From Streptomyces sp. JH34 (GTDB lineage Bacteria > Actinomycetota > Actinomycetes > Streptomycetales > Streptomycetaceae): a DNA stretch of 64,000 nt. The position numbers and the translations under genes are program-made. The notes under the pieces were generated by a model. That model worked only from the letters and a program-made list of their open reading frames with translations, ran no database searches and was not told where the DNA came from. Positions 55,016 through 64,000 of the stretch are shown here, piece after piece. Within the stretch, counting starts at the first letter, position 1. The number at the start of each line of letters is the position of its first letter. Location of the stretch: contig NZ_JAJSOO010000001.1 in NCBI RefSeq assembly GCF_029428875.1, forward strand, positions 2,108,001 to 2,172,000. Direction: 5' to 3'.

Positions 55016-56524
55016 TCAGCCCTCGACGCCGAGCTTCTCCAGGATCAGCTCACGCACACGCGCCGCGTCCGCCTGGCCGCGGGTGGCCTTCATGACCGCG
55101 CCCACGAGCGCGCCGGCCGCCGCGACCTTGCCGCCGCGGATCTTGTCGGCGATCGCCGCGTTGGCCGCGATCGCCTCGTCGACGGCGGTGCCCAGGGCGC
55201 CCTCGTCGGAGACGACCTTCAGACCGCGCTTCTCGACGACGGTGTCCGGGTCGCCCTCGCCCGCGAGGACACCCTCGAGGACCTGGCGCGCCAGCTTGTC
55301 GTTGAGGTCCCCGGAGGCCACGAGCTGGGCCACCCGGGCGACCTGCGCCGGGGTGACCGGCAGCTCGTCCAGGCTGCGGCCGGTCTCGTTGGCGTTACGG
55401 GCGAGCTCACCCATCCACCACTTGCGGGCCTGGTCGGAGGGCGCGCCCGCGTCCGTCGTGGCGACGATCAGGTCGACCGCGCCGGCGTTGAGGATGGACT
55501 GCATGTCGTGCTCGTTGACACCCCACTCCTCCTTCAGCCGCTTGCGACGCAGCCGGGGCAGCTCGGGCAGTTCCTTGCGGAGCTCCTCGACCCAGTCGCG
55601 GGAAGGGGCGACCGGAACCAGGTCCGGCTCGGGGAAGTAGCGGTAGTCCTCGGCGTTGTCCTTGATGCGGCCGGCCGTGGTGGAGCCGTCCTCCTCGTGG
55701 AAGTGCCGGGTCTCCTGCACGATCGTCCCGCCGGAGTTCAGCACCGCGGCGTGGCGCTGGATCTCGAAGCGGGCGGCACGCTCGACGGAGCGCAGCGAGT
55801 TGACGTTCTTCGTCTCGGAGCGCGTGCCGAACGTCTCGCGGCCGTGCGGACGCAGCGACAGGTTCACGTCGCAGCGCATCTGGCCCATCTCCATCCGGGC
55901 CTCCGAGACGCCGAGGGCCTTGATGAGCTCACGGAGTTCGGCGACGTACGCCTTGGCGACCTCGGGGGCGCGTGCTCCGGCTCCCTCGATCGGCTTGGTG
56001 ACGATCTCGATGAGCGGGATACCCGCGCGGTTGTAGTCGAGCAGCGAGTGGGAGGCGCCGTGGATACGGCCGGTGGCACCGCCGACGTGCGTCGACTTGC
56101 CGGTGTCCTCCTCCATGTGGGCGCGCTCGATCTGCACGCGGAAGATCTCACCGTCCTCCAGCTGGACGTCCAGATAACCGTCGAAGGCGATCGGCTCGTC
56201 GTACTGGGAGGTCTGGAAGTTCTTCGGCATGTCCGGATAGAAGTAGTTCTTCCGGGCGAAGCGGCACCACTCGGCGATCTCGCAGTTCAGCGCGAGCCCG
56301 ATCTTGATGGCGGACTCGACGCCGATCTCGTTGACGACCGGAAGCGCGCCCGGAAGCCCGAGGCAGACCGGGCAGGTCTGCGAGTTCGCGTCCTGCTTGA
56401 GCTCGGTGGAGCAGCCGCAGAACATCTTGGTCCTGGTGCCGAGCTCCACATGGACCTCGAGGCCCATGACGGGGTCGTACGTCGCGAGGGCATCCTCGTA
56501 CGACTCCAGGTCGATGACAGTCAC
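55016..56524 (-). CDS. gatB: Aspartyl/glutamyl-tRNA amidotransferase subunit B
   Basis: A 502-residue subunit of the tRNA-dependent amidotransferase that makes Gln-tRNA and Asn-tRNA by amidating the mischarged forms. It begins [20 protein letters not shown] and continues with the zinc-binding cysteines CGCS...CPVCLGLPG, the [18 protein letters not shown] block and the C-terminal GatB/YqeY tail domain. The GTG 56524 start gives [11 protein letters not shown]. It is the last gene of gatC-gatA-small-gatB, 16 bp after the small gene, and is followed by a terminator. Confidence 0.96.
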   Translation of the reverse strand: MTVIDLESYEDALATYDPVMGLEVHVELGTRTKMFCGCSTELKQDANSQTCPVCLGLPGALPVVNEIGVESAIKIGLALNCEIAEWCRFARKNYFYPDMPKNFQTSQYDEPIAFDGYLDVQLEDGEIFRVQIERAHMEEDTGKSTHVGGATGRIHGASHSLLDYNRAGIPLIEIVTKPIEGAGARAPEVAKAYVAELRELIKALGVSEARMEMGQMRCDVNLSLRPHGRETFGTRSETKNVNSLRSVERAARFEIQRHAAVLNSGGTIVQETRHFHEEDGSTTAGRIKDNAEDYRYFPEPDLVPVAPSRDWVEELRKELPELPRLRRKRLKEEWGVNEHDMQSILNAGAVDLIVATTDAGAPSDQARKWWMGELARNANETGRSLDELPVTPAQVARVAQLVASGDLNDKLARQVLEGVLAGEGDPDTVVEKRGLKVVSDEGALGTAVDEAIAANAAIADKIRGGKVAAAGALVGAVMKATRGQADAARVRELILEKLGVEG

Positions 56525-56540
56525 GATGAAACTTTCCCTC

Positions 56541-56783
56541 TCAGCCCAGCAGGACGTCGTCGTCGCCGAGACGCTTGAGCTCGCGGTAGAGGATCGCGAG
56601 TCCGGTCACGATCGCGGCGGCGGATACGGCGGCGTCGATGAGCCGCAGCGTGTCCTTGTCCTGGCGGGCCATCCTCGCCTGCTTGACGACGCTGAGCGCA
56701 CCGAAGGCGGTGCTGCCCAGGGACACGTACACGCCGGACTTGGACTTCTTGAAGTTCTTGGCCTTCTTTGCCATTGCACTCAC
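56541..56783 (-). CDS. Small conserved protein inserted between gatA and gatB
   Basis: An 80-residue protein with a very basic N-terminus ([14 protein letters not shown]), a first hydrophobic stretch ([16 protein letters not shown]) and a second ([20 protein letters not shown]), separated by a basic loop ([11 protein letters not shown]). It may be a small membrane or membrane-surface protein. The GTG 56783 start overlaps the gatA stop by 4 bp (GTGA), with GAGGAGG ten bases upstream, so translational coupling is expected. ATG 56774 is an alternative. It is conserved at this place in Streptomyces as far as I recall; its function is unknown. Confidence 0.78.
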   Translation of the reverse strand: MSAMAKKAKNFKKSKSGVYVSLGSTAFGALSVVKQARMARQDKDTLRLIDAAVSAAAIVTGLAILYRELKRLGDDDVLLG

Positions 56784-58282
56784 AGTGACGGAGCCTCCTC
56801 AAGCAGCGGGTGCCCCCACTTTTCCACGAAAGCGGCCTCGACGGCGGCTCCGACCTTGTACAGCCGGTCGTCCTTCATGGCGGGGGCGATGATCTGCAGT
56901 CCGACCGGCAGGCCGTCCTCCGGTGCCAGGCCGCAGGGCAGCGACATGGCGGAGTTGCCGGCCAGGTTGGTCGGAATGGTGCACAGGTCCGCGAGGTACA
57001 TCGCCATCGGGTCGTCGGCGCGCTCGCCGATCGGGAAGGCGGTGGTGGGCGTGGTCGGCGAGACGATGACGTCCACCTGCTCGAACGCCTTCTCGAAGTC
57101 CTGGGTGATGAGGGTGCGGACCTTCTGCGCCGAGCCGTAGTACGCGTCGTAGTAGCCGGAGCTCAGCGCGTACGTACCGAGGATGATGCGGCGCTTGACC
57201 TCGTCGCCGAAGCCCGCCTCGCGGGTGAGCGCCGTGACGTCCTCGGCGGAGCGCGTGCCGTCGTCGCCGACCCGCAGGCCGTAGCGCATGGCGTCGAAGC
57301 GCGCCAGGTTCGAGGAGCACTCGGACGGCGCGATCAGGTAGTACGCCGAAAGAGCGAGGTCGAAGGACGGGCAGTCCAGCTCGACGACCGTGGCGCCGAG
57401 GGACTTCAGCAGTTCCACGGACTCGTTGAAGCGCTGGACGACACCGGCCTGGTAGCCCTCGCCCGCGAACTGCTTGACCACACCGACGCGCATGCCCTGG
57501 ACGGAGCCGTTGCGCGCGGCCTCGACGACCGGCGGGACCGGTGCGTCGATGGACGTCGAGTCGAGCGGGTCGTGGCCGCCGATGACCTCGTGCAGCAGGG
57601 CCGCGTCCAGGACCGTGCGGGCACAGGGGCCGCCCTGGTCGAGGGAGGAAGAGAAGGCGACCATGCCGTAGCGGGAGACCCCGCCGTAGGTGGGCTTGAC
57701 GCCGACGGTGCCGGTGACGGCGGCGGGCTGGCGGATGGAGCCGCCGGTGTCCGTGCCGATGGCGAGCGGCGCCTCGAAGGAGGCCAGCGCGGCGGAGGAA
57801 CCGCCGCCGGAGCCGCCCGGGATGCGGGTGAGGTCCCAGGGGTTCCCGGTCGGGCCGTACGCGCTGTTCTCGGTGGAGGACCCCATGGCGAACTCGTCCA
57901 TGTTGGTCTTGCCGAGGATGACGACGTCGGCCGCCTTCAGCTTCTTCGTGAGGGTCGCGTCGTACGGCGGGACCCAGCCCTCGAGGATCTTCGAGCCGAC
58001 GGTGGTCGGCATGTCCTGCGTGGTGAAGATGTCCTTGAGCGCGAGCGGGACGCCGGCCAGCGGGCCGAGCTTCTCGCCCGCCTCACGCTTGGCGTCGACG
58101 GCACGGGCCTGCGCGAGCGCGCCCTCGCGGTCGATGTGCAGGAAGGCGTGGACCTTCTCGTCGATGGCCTCGATCCGGGCCAGGTGGGCCTCGGTGACCT
58201 CGACGGCCGTCAGCTCGCCGGAGGCGATCTTCGCGGCGATCTCAGCCGCGGTGAGCTTGATGATGGTGCTGATGTCCGTCAT
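56780..58282 (-). CDS. gatA: Aspartyl/glutamyl-tRNA amidotransferase subunit A
   Basis: A 500-residue amidase-signature enzyme that releases ammonia from glutamine for the GatB site. The Ser-cisSer-Lys triad region is present: lysine in PLALKDIF, serines in [12 protein letters not shown] and [13 protein letters not shown]. The N- and C-terminal helices fit GatA. It follows gatC by 5 bp and overlaps the small gene downstream. Confidence 0.96.
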   Translation of the reverse strand: MTDISTIIKLTAAEIAAKIASGELTAVEVTEAHLARIEAIDEKVHAFLHIDREGALAQARAVDAKREAGEKLGPLAGVPLALKDIFTTQDMPTTVGSKILEGWVPPYDATLTKKLKAADVVILGKTNMDEFAMGSSTENSAYGPTGNPWDLTRIPGGSGGGSSAALASFEAPLAIGTDTGGSIRQPAAVTGTVGVKPTYGGVSRYGMVAFSSSLDQGGPCARTVLDAALLHEVIGGHDPLDSTSIDAPVPPVVEAARNGSVQGMRVGVVKQFAGEGYQAGVVQRFNESVELLKSLGATVVELDCPSFDLALSAYYLIAPSECSSNLARFDAMRYGLRVGDDGTRSAEDVTALTREAGFGDEVKRRIILGTYALSSGYYDAYYGSAQKVRTLITQDFEKAFEQVDVIVSPTTPTTAFPIGERADDPMAMYLADLCTIPTNLAGNSAMSLPCGLAPEDGLPVGLQIIAPAMKDDRLYKVGAAVEAAFVEKWGHPLLEEAPSL

Positions 58283-58287
58283 GGCTG

Positions 58288-58584
58288 TTAGTCCTCCCCC
58301 AGGATCTGCGGCACCTTGAAACGCTGCTGCTCCTGGGCCGGGGCGCCGGAGAGCGCCTGCTCGGGGGTGAGCGACGGACGGACCTCGTCCGCCCGCATGA
58401 CGTTGGTCAGCGGCAGCGGGTGGGAGGTCGGCGGTACGTCTTGGTCGGCGACCTCGGAGACGCGGGCGACCGCGCCGATGATGTCGTCGAGCTGACCGGC
58501 GAAGTGCTCGAGCTCTTCGCCCTTCAGCTCCAGACGCGCCAGCCGGGCGAGGTGGGCGACCTCCTCGCGCGTGATGCCAGGCAT
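58288..58584 (-). CDS. gatC: Aspartyl/glutamyl-tRNA amidotransferase subunit C
   Basis: A 98-residue stabilising subunit that wraps GatA. It has the usual start [36 protein letters not shown] and end [18 protein letters not shown] 58584 has AGGA upstream. It is the first gene of the gat operon; a good -10 (TAGGAT, 58628-58623) suggests transcription from about 58617. Confidence 0.95.
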   Translation of the reverse strand: MPGITREEVAHLARLARLELKGEELEHFAGQLDDIIGAVARVSEVADQDVPPTSHPLPLTNVMRADEVRPSLTPEQALSGAPAQEQQRFKVPQILGED

Positions 58585-58622
58585 GCAGCGATCCTCAGGG
58601 GTTGGTGTGTGGTTTTGGCCCA

Positions 58623-58628
58623 ATCCTA
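58623..58628 (-). promoter_or_regulatory. possible -10 of the gatCAB promoter
   Basis: TAGGAT on the minus strand fits the vegetative -10 consensus and gives a leader of about 33 nt. No clear -35 was seen. Confidence 0.35.
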
Positions 58629-58731
58629 TGGGGTCTCCGGACACCTCTGCGGCGGACGGATCGAGCCCGGCTGCTGATTGAGGACAAATAGGGCAGGACT
58701 GTCACCGGCCGTGACCTGGGAGCCGTGCCGT

Positions 58732-58768
58732 CCGGACCGCCGAGGGCCTCAGGCCGTGGCCGGTCCGG
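58732..58768 (-). terminator. possible terminator at the end of the GGDEF-EAL (rmdB) gene
   Basis: CCGGACCG (58732-58739) pairs with CGGTCCGG (58761-58768), with an inner GGCC-tca-GGCC stem. It overlaps the last codons of the gene, so its role is uncertain. Confidence 0.4.
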
Positions 58769-60890
58769 GATTGAACGCGTGCGTCGAACTGGGCGCCGGC
58801 TCGGGTGCCGCCGCCTGCGCGGCCGCGGCCTCCAGCTCCGACGGCCTCCGCCATCCGTGCTCGCCCCGGGCACGCAGCCAGGCCGTCGCCTCCTGCGGCG
58901 GCATGGCCGCCGCGACGAGCCACCCCTGCACCGCGTCGCAGCGCAGGTCCCGCAGCCGCTCCCAGGTCTCGTCGTCCTCGACACCCTCGGCGACGACGAT
59001 CAGCCCCAGCGAGTGGGCCAGGTCGATGGTGCAGCGGACGATCTCGGCGTCCTCGTTGTCCACGGCCAGCCGCGCCACGAACGACCGGTCGATCTTGAGC
59101 TCGCTGACCGGCAGTCTGCGCAGGTGTACGAGGGAGGAGTAGCCGGTGCCGAAGTCGTCGAGGGACATCTTCACCCCGTGCCCGGTGAGTCCCGCCAGGG
59201 TGTCGGCGGCCCGCTGGGGGTCCTCCAGCAGGACGTGCTCGGTGATCTCCAGTTGCAGCGCGCCGGCCGGGACACCGTGCCGGGCGAGCCGCGCGGCGAC
59301 GCTGCCCGCGAAGCCCGGGGTGTGGACGTCGCGCGGCGAGACGTTGACGGCGACGGGGACGAGCAGACCCTGCGCCCGCCACCGTGCCACCTGGGCGAGC
59401 GCGGTCTCCAGCACGTATTCGGTGAGGTGGGGCATCAGCCCGGAGGACTCCGCGATCGCGATGAACTCGTCCGGGGGGACCCGTCCGCGTTCCGGGTGCA
59501 CCCAGCGCACCAGCGCTTCGAGCCCGGCGACCTGCCCGTCGAAGCGGACCTTGGGCTGGTAGTGGAGTTCCACCTCGCGGGCGTCCAGGGCACGGCGCAG
59601 GTCGCCCAGCAGGCCGAGCCGGTCCGGGGTGTTGCTGTCGCGCTTGGACTCGTAGACCTCCACACCCGTGCGGTCCCGCTTGGCCTGGTACATGGCCACG
59701 TCCGCCCGCCTGAGCAAGCCTTCGGCGTCCAGCGCGTGGTCGGGATGGACGGCGACCCCCGCGCTGGCCTCCAGCACCAGGGTGAGTCCGTCGAGGTCGA
59801 GGGGCGAGGAGAGCTCGGCGACCAGATGGCGCGCGATGCGCTGGGCGCTGGTGATCGAGTCGGCCGTCGGCAGCAGCACGGCGAACTCGTCGCCACCGAG
59901 CCGCGCGGCCTCCGCTCCGCGCGGCAGCGCGAGCCGCAGGCGCTCCGCGATCTGGAGCAGGAGCCGGTCGCCGGCGAGGTGGCCGAGGGTGTCGTTCACG
60001 GCCCGGAACCGGTCGAGGTCGATGAGGACGAGGGCGGACCGCACGCCGGTGCCGTCCGCCTCCTCCAGCGCCGTCCACGTCCTCTCCAGGAGCCACTGAC
60101 GGTTGGGCAGGCCGGTGAGCGGGTCCCTCAGCTGCTCCTCGGCCCGCGCGCGGGCTATCCAGAGCGTGGAGTCCAGGGCGATCAGCGGGACGGCGAAGAG
60201 CGGTAGCAGCACCGGCGTGGCCGATGCCACCACGCAGATCAGCGGAGCGATGCCGATCAGGGCGACCGCGACGAGTCCCTGGCGCAGCAGTGCCGTACGG
60301 GCGACGGCCGGCAGCCCGCCGGTCTGCGAGGCCCTGGCGTACCAGAGCAGGACACGGGTGACGAGCAGGTACGTGCCGGCGGCGAGGAGCACTTCCGGTA
60401 CGGCCTCGATGCCCCAGTGGAGTGGCTGCCGGGGCGTCTCGACGCTCGGCACCTCACCGAAGGCGGCCAGGACGAGCGCGGCCGCCCCGATGCCGAGGAT
60501 GTCCACGGCGCCGTGCAACAACCCCTGCCACCACCGGTGCCGTCTGGCCGCACCGACGAGCACCACGACGACGAGGCTGACCAGTCCGGCGGCCACCCAG
60601 CCGTAGAGCAGCAGGACGGCGAGGGTGAGGGCCGCGCCGGAACCGGTGCCGCCCCACCAGCGGTCGCGGCCGAGGGCGACCAGATGACCCACGATGATCC
60701 CGGTGAGAACGGCGAGCGACCAGCCCGCGGGGCCGGACGGGAAGAGCGCGTGTCCGTCGTCGACCGTCCGGTAGAACCCGGTCGCGAGCTGCAGCGCGGC
60801 GACCGCCACGACGACGGCGCCCACTCCGGACGTGAGGCCCGCGAAACCTTGCAGCCGCGACACCGGTGCGGCGCTCTCGGTCGGTTTCAT
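58749..60890 (-). CDS. rmdB: Membrane-bound GGDEF-EAL c-di-GMP phosphodiesterase (RmdB-like)
   Basis: A 713-residue protein with about seven hydrophobic helices in the first 250 residues, then a GGDEF domain (LGGDEF, 332-336) and an EAL domain with intact EAL (458-460) and the later ELKIDRSFV and DDFGTGYSSL metal-binding blocks. All residues for c-di-GMP hydrolysis appear present, and the cyclase motif is also intact. The symbol is based on remembered synteny: RmdB of S. coelicolor (SCO5495) is a phosphodiesterase next to ligA. ATG 60890 (AGAGGGACGGA upstream) is used; the longer frame into ligA is spurious. Confidence 0.88.
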   Translation of the reverse strand: MKPTESAAPVSRLQGFAGLTSGVGAVVVAVAALQLATGFYRTVDDGHALFPSGPAGWSLAVLTGIIVGHLVALGRDRWWGGTGSGAALTLAVLLLYGWVAAGLVSLVVVVLVGAARRHRWWQGLLHGAVDILGIGAAALVLAAFGEVPSVETPRQPLHWGIEAVPEVLLAAGTYLLVTRVLLWYARASQTGGLPAVARTALLRQGLVAVALIGIAPLICVVASATPVLLPLFAVPLIALDSTLWIARARAEEQLRDPLTGLPNRQWLLERTWTALEEADGTGVRSALVLIDLDRFRAVNDTLGHLAGDRLLLQIAERLRLALPRGAEAARLGGDEFAVLLPTADSITSAQRIARHLVAELSSPLDLDGLTLVLEASAGVAVHPDHALDAEGLLRRADVAMYQAKRDRTGVEVYESKRDSNTPDRLGLLGDLRRALDAREVELHYQPKVRFDGQVAGLEALVRWVHPERGRVPPDEFIAIAESSGLMPHLTEYVLETALAQVARWRAQGLLVPVAVNVSPRDVHTPGFAGSVAARLARHGVPAGALQLEITEHVLLEDPQRAADTLAGLTGHGVKMSLDDFGTGYSSLVHLRRLPVSELKIDRSFVARLAVDNEDAEIVRCTIDLAHSLGLIVVAEGVEDDETWERLRDLRCDAVQGWLVAAAMPPQEATAWLRARGEHGWRRPSELEAAAAQAAAPEPAPSSTHAFNPGPATA

Positions 60891-61195
60891 TCCGTCCCTC
60901 TCACAGCCGGCGGTGCCGATGTCCCGCGGTGGCCCCGCCCCCATGCCACCACGAACCGAATCCCACCACGCGGCCGGGCACGGCAGGTGCTCGTTCAACA
61001 GTAGGCCGACGACGGCCGCCGCGGGCAGCGCTCTGCAGGTCTTGCCCGAATGCGGTCCTGGCACCCCCGGCTGTCTGGTAAGCGCCGAACAGGTGATGCG
61101 GGCGGGCCGCACCGGCCCTCTCCCGCCCGCCTCGTCGGCATACTTCCCCCCTCGCTCCCGACCACGCGATCCGACGTGTCTCGATCGCGCCTCGA
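60891..61195. other. intergenic region upstream of the rmdB-like gene (305 bp)
   Basis: This holds the leader and promoter of the GGDEF-EAL gene and the 3' end of ligA transcription. A perfect 9-bp hairpin (61098-61130) is listed separately. No convincing promoter hexamers, small gene or palindrome was seen in the rest. Confidence 0.5.
61098..61130 (-). terminator. probable terminator after ligA
   Basis: GCGGGCGGG pairs perfectly with CCCGCCCGC across a 15-nt loop, about 65 bp after the ligA stop. There is no T tract. Confidence 0.55.

Positions 61196-64000
<2,805 letters not shown>

Overview
The window is chromosomal DNA of very high G+C content from a Streptomyces-like actinomycete. This rests on the codon bias, frequent GTG and TTG starts, long perfect GC-rich terminator stems, and a gene order that, from memory, matches the conserved core around ligA, gatCAB, ilvBNC-serA, leuB and ilvE in Streptomyces coelicolor (roughly SCO5493 to SCO5530). 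No tRNA, rRNA, insertion sequence, phage gene or CRISPR array was seen.

Layout. 1-1.8 kb: a GntR(YtrA)-ABC exporter operon running off the left edge. 1.9-5.9 kb: a lipoprotein, a PPK2 polyphosphate kinase, a PPOX-fold flavoprotein and a Gly-rich membrane protein. 5.9-19.5 kb: a beta-glucan utilisation locus with a LacI regulator, a seven-gene operon (peptide-type ABC importer plus GH1 and secreted GH3 beta-glucosidases) and a divergent secreted GH30-CBM13 enzyme. 19.7-25.2 kb: isoleucine/leucine/valine genes cimA, ilvE and leuB with a TetR gene and a 42-residue small gene. 25.4-28.6 kb: a TetR gene divergent from an intracellular GH3 enzyme. 28.7-32.7 kb: proline catabolism (putA-type PRODH, pruA) divergent from a PucR-type regulator. 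33.2-38.8 kb: serA, ilvC, ilvN and ilvB with an attenuator. 38.8-45.3 kb: a GGDEF/EAL protein, a 2-hydroxyacid dehydrogenase, an aldo/keto reductase and a PQQ-type sugar dehydrogenase. 45.4-54.8 kb: a 9-bp minisatellite, a large LuxR (LAL) regulator, small and membrane proteins, a GNAT, an MMPL transporter and a Tat-exported phospholipase C. 55-64 kb: gatB, a small gene, gatA, gatC, a second GGDEF-EAL protein, ligA and a MetE-like partial gene.

How the genes work together. cimA, ilvB, ilvN, ilvC, ilvE and leuB cover much of the branched-chain amino acid pathway. ilvB is preceded by a classic leader peptide and attenuator. cimA is preceded by a similar element whose short leader carries two adjacent Ile codons, which fits an enzyme that feeds isoleucine synthesis. 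The glycoside hydrolases and importer suggest extracellular attack on a beta-glucan, uptake of oligosaccharides and hydrolysis to glucose. Several divergent promoters carry clear palindromes beside a plausible cognate regulator (LacI, TetR, PucR).

The regulatory calls are based on reading the sequence only. Gene starts were chosen from ribosome binding sites, ATGA-type overlaps and family length.
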